Positions 12,101 through 24,100 of a stretch of 64,000 nt of DNA are shown here, in pieces. The translations under genes and the position numbers were made by a program. This DNA comes from Undaria pinnatifida (Eukaryota > Sar > Phaeophyceae > Laminariales > Alariaceae), in contig JABAKD010000002.1 in assembly GCA_012845835.1 (NCBI GenBank), positions 25,758,210 through 25,822,209 on the forward strand, given 5' to 3'. The notes under the pieces were generated by a model. It saw nothing but the letters and a program-made list of their open reading frames with translations. It did not search any database and was not told where the DNA came from. Numbering within the stretch: position 1 is the stretch's first letter; the number at the start of each line of letters is the position of its first letter.

Positions 12101-15100
12101 AAACCCATGGCTTAACGCCTTTACAACTGGAAACCCTTTGGGGGAAAAAACTGCTTGAAGTTAGTGTAGAGAGACATTTTGGGGCTCTAAAGGAGTTAAG
12201 CATCCAAAACGATAAGATTGAGAAACCGGAATGACGTTACGTTCCGACGATTTTGGGTCAGAAAGTCTCGTCGTTCAGAAATCGAGAACGTCTAAAAGTG
12301 GTACCTCTATCGTAGCCTACGTGAAGGTGCTGGTGTGAGGCGTTACGCGGTAGAGGGTGCGCTTTTTTGGGCCAAAGCGTTTCTGACCGGTTGAGCTCGA
12401 GCGTGGCCCTATCGACTAGAGTAGGATAAGCGTACGATTACTTTTTTGTTTGTTAGGAGTAGCGCATGAAAATGTTGGTCGGGCTGTGCGTGCGCGAACG
12501 AATAGAATGTGTTCGAAGTCATCCTTCGGGTGAGATATTGAGCTCCTCGTGTTACGAGCTCAAAAACTCCTGCTGCAACGCTGGCGCGGGATGACTCGTG
12601 TGTGATGCGTGAGAGTTGAGTGCAATATCAGCCCTATTATGATACGTACAAGGTCCCCCTTCGGGACGCGGTTGGCTTGAAACCCCGGGGATGTCGAAAG
12701 TGATGACAGGGAGCATACCGAAGTAGGCGTTCTTATGAGCGACACCAGGTACGATAACAATTTTTAAAATAGCTCTTGAAAACCGAGGAGAAGCAAGCGG
12801 CTACCGAGCAAGTTATCGGGAAAGTAACATCGACTATTCGTAGCTAATAGGAGTTTATAGTCGCTGTTGCTCGCATACCAGGTATCATGTGTGAGTTAAT
12901 ATCATGACCAGAAAATCAGGGGTTTTCACGGGTCGTGACCCGGCCCGCGCATCGGACCAGGAGGTTTTCAAAAACTCGCGGGTCGGGACCGATCGGGTCA
13001 GGAGGTGTTCGAAATCTCACGGTTTCGGGTCGGGTCGGTTCGGGTCAGGACGTTTCCAAATATCGCGGGTCGGGCCGGGTCACCCTGACTCGATCCGATC
13101 CACGGGAAGTGATCCAACCTGTGCAAGCCCCGAAAAAAGTAACGTTCGCCTCGGCCCAACCCTTCTATTTTTCGATGGTCTTGGAACCGCGTTACCTTAG
13201 CGTTGAGCGTCAGAAGAGAAATCGTGTACCTGGTACGTAAGAAAATGGGTGTAACATGGTACAGTCCCACTTTAGCGCCGTACTTTTTGATGCGGGGGCC
13301 CGGTTTAGTGCGGTGAAAATCCGTTTTTCACGACCTTGTACTACAGAGTAGTATTAATACACTAACCCGCGATAGTGCGGGGTCCCGCTTTAATGCTGGT
13401 ATTGTCATCTGACAAGGCACCGCACTATTAATAATGATGGATCACGACTGCTGCACATGACAAGTGGCTGTATGGTAAGTTGGTTATGTGGCGGTTAGGG
13501 ATGATATGGGCAGGAGGCAAGTGGGGGACGAGGGAGGGAGGGAAGGAGGAGGGCGGGAGGGAATTTTTGGCGGCGGTGCCGCACCGCATCGTGACTATCG
13601 TTGGAGTTGAGAGTGTAGTTTGGGTCGTACTGACTAAATCCATCGGTGTGCATGTTGTGTATGTGTGTGCATGCGTTTTTTGTTTGTGTGTGTGGGCACG
13701 TGGGCGTGGGCGAGTGTATGCGTGTGTGCGTGTGTGCGTGTGTGTGCCCCTTGTTGGCACGCACAGGCGCGTCCCCCCCCCCCCCCCCCCCCCCCTCCCC
13801 CACGCAAAAAACGAATTAATTCGAAGCTGTCATCCATACGCAAGAAAGTATGCACAAGGTGCCGGTGTCCATCTCACAAGCGGTGTTTAGTAGGATGCAG
13901 TTCACCCTTCATGCGATTCGCCGAACACCTCACGACGCTTCGCTCTTGGTGCACGAGACGTCAGCCTGATCGATGACCCGACGTGCTCCTTCCCGTCATT
14001 GCCGGGACGCGAGGGTCTATGATCATACGACTACGGCTATTCATGACATGAGTAAGCCTTCCCCCCCCCCGCGCCCGCCGCGGACCAGCCCTCCAATCTC
14101 GACCGCCCCCGTGTCAACGCTGCCTACGCGCCAAGCAGGATGACGATGTGAAGGTGACCATCGAGTCACCAGAGGTAGACCAGACCAAGACCGCCGTGGG
14201 TTTCGTGGAAAGGGTCATTAACTGTGCCTCGGCGACGGCTGTCATGGACATGGAGGTACGATGGAACCGCACGGAACGGAATACATCGCTAGTGTAGGTT
14301 AGGGTTAGGGTTTGGGTAGGGTAGGGGTAGTGGTAGCGTTTATTATTGAGGAAAGCTGCGAGAATTCCTGCGCAGGTCCGTGCCGCCGCGACGGTTGTCG
14401 TGGACGTGCAGGTGCAATGAGACCGCATGGAACGGGATAGAATATTGGGGTAGGTTGGGGCTAGGGCGATAACCATGGGACCGCATGGGGCGGGATGCAG
14501 CACTGGGACAGGTTGGGATCGAGGGTAGGGGTAGCGGTAATGTTTTTTATTTTTTTACGGAAGCCGCGAACATGCTTGCGCAGGTCGTGGTTCTTGTCGG
14601 AGCGGCGACTATGCAGCGAGGGTGCTCCAACTCGACTGCCGCGACAAGACACCCGCGCGTGTTTTTTCTCTCCTGGTGCCCGCAGTTGTTCCCTCCTCCT
14701 CCTCCTCCTCCTCCTCCTTGTGACGTAGGGAGCTGGGATATGTCAAAACGAACGAAAGGTTTCTGCTGTCCCCCTTCTCGTTCTCCGGCCTTCGCAACTC
14801 TTGCGAGAGGCTGGTTCGTGCCGATGGTGAGGTAAAATGACCCTATTGGTGCTGCACGGTCGTACGGAAACATACCACTATTAATAACTCTATTTCCAGC
14901 TATTTGTTTCCCCCCAACACGGGAGTGCAATCGGTCCTAAAAGGCTTTATGCCCCCTCCCCTACGTATTTGGATGCAAATGGTTCGCGTCTCTGACAGAT
15001 GACGATCTAGATCATATAGATCACATAGATCATCTAGATAATCTACAGTAGATCATGTATCTGCCGTTATGAAATAATCTGTACACCCGAAAACACATAT

Positions 15101-18100
15101 CCAACCCTGGCAAAAAATTGCTAGATGATGCAGACCGTACGGCTCCTACCCGGTAACAAGAACTATGCCATGCAGCTCTTCTCTGCATGATCTACTGCAG
15201 ATCATCAGGTGATCTAGATCGTCAAGTGATCTGTCCGAGGTGCGAAATCTTGCAACTTTTCATTAACCCTCCCCCCCTTCGTGCTCTGTCCCAGCACAGT
15301 ACGGATGCGAGGGTCTATGGTCATACGACTACGGCCATGTACAAAATGAGTACACCCCCCCCTATAGAGTATGTTCAATGGTTGGACTCGGTTGGCACCG
15401 ATGCTGTAAAGCATTATATGTATATTGGGGTTGGCGTCGGTTGGCAACGATGCTGTAGAACATGCCAATCACTGCGTGAGCTAGACAGTCCGGGCACCGT
15501 TTTTTTTTTTTTTTTGGCGGTGACCATGGTGGTTATCGAGTTGGATCGTATTGTGCGGGGTGGAGAACCCTGACTCTGTACAAGGTGAATGATCGCGTCA
15601 CGTAGTGTGAATACGGTAAGGCACCCACGAGGCAATTACATGGTAATACCCATTGCTATCTGTGGAGTGGCCAGACCAGAAAACAAAGTAACTCATTGGC
15701 GCTGTCATCCGTAAGCAAGAAAGTAAGTACAAGGTGCCGAAGTCCGTCTTACGAGCGGTTCTTGGGAGGATGCAGTTCCCCCTTCATGCGACTCACCGAA
15801 CACCTGACGGCGCTTCGCGCTTGGTGCAAGCATTGTCTGCCTGGTTGGTGAAAACCCGACGTGCTCCGTGCCGGCATAGTGGGGATGCGAGCGTCTATGG
15901 TTATACGACTACGGCCATGCACAAACTGAGTACCCCCCCCCCCCCCCCCCCCGCACGTAGTGCGAGGCAAATGTTTCAAATTCAACCCCCTCGCCTACGT
16001 ATTGTGATGCAAATATGGCAACTGTAACCCCATCGCCTACGTAGTGTGATGCAACGGCAATAGGGGTCCCTCAATAAGGCGGTATCCCTATATAAGGCGG
16101 TCAAAATCGCTTGGCGCGACTGGGGAATTGCGCTCATAACCAGGAATGAATGAGGCGGCTTCCCTCAATAAGACGGTCACAATGCTCTGGCCCGCTGCCG
16201 CCTTGCTGGGGGATCCCTGCTGTTCTCACAATCTGAACCCCCCACGTGTTGCGATGCAAAATGTTTTGCGAACTTTTCACTATAAATAGTCTCCTTCCCT
16301 GTGTATTGTGGTAACTAATATGTGCGGACTGTTTCAGGTGTCCGAGGTGCGCGTGGTGCACAAGGGAAGCGGTTACTCCAGCACCCTGCCGGTGAAGATC
16401 ACTATAGACCCCCCACCGCCGAAAGTGAGTGATGGGATGGAATGGACGCGCAAGCTTAGTTCCGCCTCGAGGTGTAGTATGGATGAGAAGAGCGAGTGTT
16501 GTTTGAAACGTGCCCCGACACAAGATGGTGTGCTCGCGGAAGAGAGGGAATGAGGCAGGGAGGGAGAGAGGGAGGGAGGGAGGGATACTAACCGCATATC
16601 CTCTAGCTATGGGCACACCCTTCGCGCTTTTCTTCTTTTATCTCATCTCCTGGTTCATGTTCGGGTGCGCGTGTACGCTTGCGCCTTTCCCGTTTGCCTG
16701 CCGGCCTTCCCTCCTGTCTTCCCGCAATCACCCCCACATTTCCCCCTTCTTCGACAGGTGGACTACGCTCTCCCTGGTAGAGTGGCGGTGGTACAAGCTG
16801 CGCTCTCACCGCCGCCCGAGAAAGAGGTATTGAGGTCGTGGCTGCCCCCGCAGCAGCTGCGACGAGAGGTGACGGAGCTACTGCCGGATAACTTGGTGCC
16901 CATGCTGGACCCCTGTCTCGCCAAGTTTTACCTCTCGCCGATCGACGTCGCGGACCCCAACTACTGCGTGTACTTCGACAACGCGGAGTTCCAGGTAAAG
17001 GGAGGCGTAATTGCCTGCGGTGGGGGTTCTCCTCCCTGCCGATTGCTGGTTGGGGGTTGAACTGCCTAAAGGTGTACCGTATAACACGCCAAAGGTAACA
17101 CACCCCTCTAGGACAATTTCTTAGACTACCAAACAAGGGGGAACCCTTTTTTTTTTTGCTCATTCCTTTCGTTATATTTGCACTTGTTCTTTCTCTTTCT
17201 CCCTCCGTAGACGTAACTCAAACCTAGGGTCACTAAGTAGGAGCAGGCTCTTCTCCCCCCTCCCCACCACGGTATGTGCCTTCATTTTTATCGCGAGAAG
17301 GCTTCAGCCCTTTCTTCCCTCGTCGACTCGTGTCGAATAGCGTGTCGGTATAATCTGGATATGGTGCCTGCGTGTAGCTACCAGCATGGTTGTGCAATTA
17401 ACAAAAATTAGGGTTGTAGAACGATGTTATCGATGTGTTTGCGGAGACGCATCGCTTCAAAGCGTTTGTTTCTTGCTTTCCTCGTTGGAGGAGACGGTCT
17501 TGGAGTATCGCCCCGAGACGGAGTGTTGTCCTTGCTGCGTGTAACACAGTGGGGTACACGAGGGCGAGCTGTGTTCCGCGTGAATGCGTGAATGCGATGT
17601 GATCGCTGTGGTTTCTTATCGCTGTGGTGTCTTTCGTCGTTTTGGTACTAGTTCGTTTTCGGGTCGTTTTGGCGCCCATCGAGCGCACGGTGGCCATGGA
17701 AGCGATGGAATGCGCTAAGGAGTGCACTGCTTGCTGGCAGCGCATGGTTATCATATTCCAGCGGTTGTTGCCGGTTGGCCAAAGTTACAGCGAGGGGGTC
17801 GATTTTAGGGATCGCGAGAGCGGCTACCGTAAATGCTGTTGCAGGTGTTCAAGCTGTGGTGCTTTTTGTTTTCGCGATGGACACCGCCTCCGAGGGATTT
17901 TGCTTGGTACGCCCCGCCAAGAAACAAAAATTCGCCTTTTGGTAGGAATTGTCCTGTTGTCCCTGTAGGCACCCAGAGGGGTGTTCAAAAGAGTACTTCC
18001 ATCTGTGAAAACGCGCGGCCCGAGTATGACACAGATTGCAAAGATGAGTATCGACCATTGAGTCGAAACCACAGCTGACGTGTTTTGAAACTTTTTTTTT

Positions 18101-21100
18101 TAATCAAACGTGTTGGTTTCTGTTTGGTGAGCGAGGTACAGAGTTACTCGGTCGCTTGAGTAGCTATACTCGGTAGTGAAAGTGGGGGTACCCCGCCTGC
18201 TATAGCCTTTGTTTGATTGGAGGCGTGTTTGGTGTTGTTTTGCCGAGCTGAAGGCCACGCTCTTGTCACCCCCAACGGCGTCCTTTCGGCTCACCTGCTT
18301 TGCTGTCTTATCCTCAGGTTTATCCCAGCCAGAAGCTGGCGAGATACTTTTCCTTCCTTGATGGGCCCCGAGCGAGGTGAGCTCCCGCGAAAAAAAACGA
18401 ACGAATTGCCGAAAAAAGAGAACCGCCTCCCTTCCATGGTGACATGGTGCTTCTATTTCGGGGTCCCTTCCATGGTGACATGGTGCTTCTTTTTCGGGGT
18501 AGGCAAAGAGAAGAGCGGTTATGTGTCCACTGTGCCAGATGGAGAAAGGCTGAGCGCGCTAGGCGGGAATAAGACGGCTGCGGTGCGTTCAGCCTTATCC
18601 CCTTTGGAAGTGCGTCCACGTTTTTGGAGACAATTTACTTCAAATTCATGTTGAATAATTTTGCTGGGATGACCGGGTTACGGGTTGGGGGTCGAACGGG
18701 GGTGCCGGTTGTGGGGGCGGGCTGCAACTAGTGCTCAGGAATGGTTTAGAGCACGCTTGGGCCACGAATCCGCGTTGTGTCGTCGAGATACGCTGGGGCG
18801 CATGCAAAAGAGCCTTCAGCGTGTTCGCGACAATTTCATTCGAAATAACTCACACGTCGGACAGATTACCGATACCCGTTAGATGATGCAGGTCTTGCAA
18901 GGATGACTCGTCCGATGTGTGTGGTCTGGTTCATGTTTATGGGTTGGAGCTGTACGATATGTATGATCTAGCAAACGTTTCCAGGGTTGAATCTGGGTGG
19001 AAACAACAGTTTGATGTGAAGAACACACACGTATACACATGTACAGTGGGGGCTACGCTTTTATAAGCGATGGGTTTTAAAAGAACTGCCGATACCAAAA
19101 AGGTCAAATATGTACAGATCCTGCGCAACATGTCATAACGGCGGATGCAGTAGATGATCTAGATGATCTAGATGATCTAGATGATCTAGATGATCTACTG
19201 TAGATGTCAGGTGTGTGATTGAACGGCGCTCGTCAGCTTCAACGGTGTACGAGAGCCGTTCTGCTGGACACCAGATCCGCGTTCGCCTTCCGAAGCTTTC
19301 ACGGTACCCGTCCGTGGTTATATTATAGCACGTCGAGTTTCGCGCTTGATTAGCGCCTAAGCAGGTGCGCATTCTTTGTTTTTTTTTGTGTCTTGTCTTG
19401 ATAGGGAAGAACCTCGACAGGATTCATTTAACTTGAACCGTCAGATAGGCCTGCAGCGTGTGTTCGGCATTTTATGTTGGCGATTGCAGTACATCTGAGG
19501 CATGCGCAACTTTGAGATGTGGGCGCAACTTCAGTGCATATGTATGATGCTCGCGCGACTACCTTTCATAGGGTGCACGCGCGACTACAGTGCAAATGAT
19601 GTAGCGTGCGTTTCTCTTGCCGTCCGAGGTACGAAAGACTCACGGACACCAACCCACCCGTGCGCGCCAGGTACCCCGTGGAGAAAGAGCGGCCGTTGGA
19701 TGCCTCTGTCTTCCTTCGCTTCGCCGCGTGCGGCGCAGCGTGCGGCTCCACCGCACACGCGTTTTTGGTACCGATCGACGTCGTTAAGACGCGCATGCAG
19801 TCGGAGCCGAAGAAGTATCCGAACATGATATCTACGTTCGGTACTCTCGTCAAAGAAGAGGTAGGTAGCTCATTCGCCGGCGAAAGGAGATCCGCGTGTG
19901 GAGGGGGGGGGGAAGCGGGGGCGGGGTATTGTTTATTGTGCATGGCCGCAGTTTTCGCGATCATAAACCCTCGCATCCCGACAATGCCGGGACGGAGCAT
20001 GTCGGGTGTTCACCGAAAATAAAGAATAGCTTGTAAGGCGGACTTTGGCACCTTGTGCGTACTGTCTTGCATGTGTTTCGAGGCGCGGGGGGGGGGGGGG
20101 GGGGGTGAGGTTGAGGGAGAACAGTTATACTCACAAACTCACACGCACCTCGGCCTCGTTGGACGTTTGGCGGGGCTGGGGTACACGCCATTGTAACAGG
20201 AACCAGTAGCGAATGAGGCTGCAGGCGGACAATACCGGTGCAATCCGTTCTAGAGCCGAATGACTGGCTGGATAACGCGTTGATGCGGGCGAGATGCGCA
20301 GCTCTTAAGGAGGTCATGCCCGTCGCCTCGACCCGCCCCATTGTTGTTTCCTTGTCCCAGGGCGCTAACGCTTTCCTTCTGGGCGCCGGTGCAACGACCG
20401 TGGGATACCTGCTTTACGGTGGCATTTCGTTCGGGCTCACGGAGTTCCTGAAGAGGCGTTTCGTCGAGCTGGCGGGGCCGGACCTGGCAGCGCTGTACCC
20501 CATACCGATCCTTCTAGGGGCAAGGTGTGTTTACAGCGCGCGGCAGGGCGCAGCTTGCCTGTCTTGTGGGAGCACGGTGCGCGCCAGTCAACTTGAGGCG
20601 GTTTGCCATATTTCTGTTCCGTTTTGTTGTTGTTGTTGCTGTTTTGTGTCCGCATGTAGACACAGCGGTTATCACTCGACGCACCGAAATATTTTATTGC
20701 CGGCCTGTCTTGTATGTGGTGGGGTGCGAGGTGGGACAGCACGAATCTGACGTAACAACAACCCTATGTCTATTAATACTTGTTTCTACCGCATGCGAAG
20801 AACCCCCAAGATGGCCGCAGAGCCCTTGCATCGTCATTTCTCTAACTTTTTATTTCTTGCAATCCTCCGGCGAAGGATATAGGTTGAAAACGAACCTCAA
20901 GTTCTTACCAAACTTCCCTGGAAGTGTCATATGTGTCGTGTGTCAATTTATTAATTTTTTAACTCTGTTGCCGAAACGACGCTAAACGCTCCTGTTTGGC
21001 ACTAACAGCCACCCTCCTTCCCTATCTCGACCCTATCGCCCTTTCTCCACGTATTCGTCCGTTGCCTGCACGGCGATAATCTTTTTTGTTGGGCTGCCGT

Positions 21101-24100
21101 GCCCCATCATCCCCTGTCCCCTCGGTGCAGCGCTATTTCGGCGTTCTTTGCTGCCACGGCCGTTACGCCGTTCGAGACGCTTCGCATCAAGACGGTAACC
21201 GTTCCCAACTTCCCCAGAACGTTGGTCGGAGCATTTTCGGAGGTGGTGTCAACTGGACGCGCAAAGGACCTCGTTGCAGGTGACAAGCCTTCCATGTTTG
21301 AGGGCCATTGGTATCGAGCAACTCGTATGATTCCTAATGCGAATTTTCCCATTATTTCTTTTTTTCGTTTCCTAACATGTGCTGTGATTTTTCATGAACG
21401 AGTTTCATGAACGAGTAACGCTACGTGGGCGTTCCTGAGCTGTTTTTTTATTCTGTTTTGAGAACAAAAAAGGAAAACCAGGAATAAAACACTCTTCAAC
21501 GAGAATGGCCCTAAGCGGCACAAGTGTAGACGTGGTGTATTGGGGATGCTGTCGCTGCGCTTGGCGAGTCCGTGCGGCTTAGCATGACAGCATCGCTGAA
21601 GCATCCCAGCTATGTAGGTTGATCACCCAGATGACACGAAGAAACAGGTACACAGGCTGGTTCAAGCTTACTGTCCGAAGTCCACGCTTTTTTTTCGAGT
21701 GAGGATGGTGAAAGTTTCTATCGATTTCGATGTCCGCCCGTTCTGGCTTGTTGTCGTCCTGTTTCGTTCCGTCCCGCTGATGGTATATACGCAACACATG
21801 TATATCGTGCCTCCAAACAAAGAATGTGCTACCCGTTGAGCTACTGTTTGTTCGCCGCGAACCGTACGCGAGAGGTTGGCGGGAAAACCTCACAGTTCGT
21901 GTTTTCGGGTGCGCTTTGCTTGCCTTGTCTTTGGCTGCTCTTGTTGTTGTTATTCTAGGGCTACGTAGGATGGCCATAGTCTTGTTCATGGCCACAAGAC
22001 AGGCTCCATAACTCTGAGGTGGAAGAATAGCCCAGCAGGAGTGTAAAATCCATAAATAAACAAATACTCAGAAGTACGCGCAACTGAAGCTTGTCTGTGT
22101 GATACTCGCGCGTGTTTGGGATTATGTCTTGCAGGCGTACCGGTGGTGCTGCTGGCCGAGATCCCTTTCATGATGGCCAAGTTTGCCGTTTTTGACGCCT
22201 TCTCCAAGCTGGCGTACAGCACGTTCCCCCAGGCTGCGGAATCCGTGGCCGCGTCTCTGGCCGTCTCCCTTGTCAGCGGAGTGGTCGGTGAGACAACACG
22301 TACCCTTGCACAGCGCGTTGCTTAGGGCGGGGGGCGGCGGGGGGGGTGGAGAGAAGGAAGACGGTGCCCACATGAGTTAGCGAAAATCTTCGTTTATTTA
22401 CAGTTTTCTTGCAATAGTCCTTTCGCACCGTCCGTTCTTTACACTCAGTCCCCGCCCGAGCGGCGCTCAAACCCGACGTCTTTTTTTTGCGGCCACAACG
22501 TGTTCTAACCGCCCCGTTTTGTTGATTTTCTGTTTTTGTTTGGGTTTGGCGACGTCTCGTGGATCGCGGTATGTGCCATGCTGGTCACCCTGTCTGCGCT
22601 TCTCCCCGAACGCTCACGCATTGCCACCCAAGCAGTCGGGATTGCGGCTTCGACCCGGCCTCTTTTTTCGCCGCAGCAAAGCTTTTTAACCGCCCCTTTT
22701 TGGTCGCTTTTCATATTTTCATTTTTGTTCTTGGTATGCCGGCGTCTCGTGGGTCATGGTTGGTTGTGTTTAGTCGCTGTTGTTTGCACGTTGACTGATC
22801 GCCGTAAAAACCTGGTCTGTGGTTGCAAGACGGGCTCCAAAAAGTCTGGAGTGGGAAGAGCCCCCCCCCCCCCCCCGAAAAAAATGAACAAAGCAAAATA
22901 ACACACATAACCGAAGCCAGCTCGTACATCAGACAGAAAAATAAAAGTAATCGAAGCGGGCTATACGATATAGGCGGCACTTTTTTTGCAGAACAGCCAC
23001 CTAATATCGTTGGAGTACAATTGTGTTTCACCCGTACAGCGTTCGTTTTTAAGCTTTAGGCAATAGGGTTGCTCATTGGGCGGCAGTTTCATTTTTTTCC
23101 GTCAAAGTCAAGTGCTTGGACGTGGTAGAAATCGCACGTAAGACATAAGGAAAATGTAGGTGCTACTCCTACGTAACACGCGTGTAATGACGCTTCTAGT
23201 GCTCGTCGCCCTTGTCTTCTAGAACTGTGAGTCGGTACGACTCAAGTCGCCAACCCAACTAATTATTAGTCGGAAAAATTGTTAGTCGTTTCCCGGAAGT
23301 GCCGACTATCCGACTCACTGGATTTCCATGCTTGTAGGACGGAGTGCTTAACGCGGGGTGCACTTTTTTTTGTTTTATTGGGCGGGTTCTCCTGTGCCGG
23401 GGAGGGCCAACTTGGCTCGTTTCGCTCGCCCGACTTAAGCCGGCAAGTCGTCTGGCCATGAGCTGGTCTCGGTGGCCGACTTGGGGACTTGGTGACTAAA
23501 GTCAGTTGGCTTACGGCACTTACCGACTAGTTATTAGTCATGACATGTTGCCGACTCACAGCCCAACTGTCTGCACTTCTCCCCGAACGCGTATGTTTTG
23601 CACCCGAGCAGCTGGGGTTGCCGCGTCTCTGGTCTCGCAGCCGTCGGACACGATCCTGGTCGAGGTCTCCGATAAGGAAGGGGGCAGCGCCAACATCGTG
23701 GACACGGTGCGTTCCACCCCTGCCGTCCGTCGTTGTGAGGCGTTTTTAGTTTTGCCATGGTGCCACAGCAGTGCACGACCGCTTTGTGCTATATGGGGCA
23801 CGCAAGGCCGCGGTTGTCCACACCTTTACACTTACGAATACCCCTGAACGTTCGGTCGTATGATACGTCGCACAGTTTTGAGTACAATCATGCATGCCTA
23901 CTTATCTGTAGTAGACCTTTGAGGATGTCCGGTGTGTCACAATGACCCCGGGCGCCTTCAGTGCGCCTCATGCCGTTGACGATGTGCTCATCATTTTCGG
24001 TGCATCACCCGACAGAAAACCGCCGTCGTTAATTCTCTCATATTTGTTGTCGAGATGAGAGAGTGGTGGGAGATCATTTCGACTATCCGGAGGAATCCAC

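Larger units (their letters stand above)
9315..16424 (+). other. Exons 5-8: four GxGY repeats
   Basis: GGRGY, GKGY, GSGY and GSGY occur near residues 398-402, 443-446, 485-488 and 539-542, spaced 44, 42 and 54 residues apart. Each unit has the pattern of short beta strands, then GxGY, then a Pro-rich turn and a hydrophobic strand (for example PKVSISPP and PVKITIDPP). Exon boundaries cut through the units (exons 5, 6, 7 and 8). GxGY repeats of this kind occur in some large algal and phage structural proteins; the function here is unknown. The spacing suggests a small beta-rich module between the EF-hand and the carrier. Confidence 0.68.

Noticed and set aside
14290-14330. GGTTAGGGTTAGGG telomere-like motif
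   Set aside because: Only two or three units within a degenerate G-rich segment of a duplicated intron.
17833-17900. Alternative exon between exons 9 and 10 (acceptor GTTGCAG at 17833-17845)
   Set aside because: It would be phase-compatible at the start, but the peptide is atypical and the 16994-18318 join reads naturally without it.
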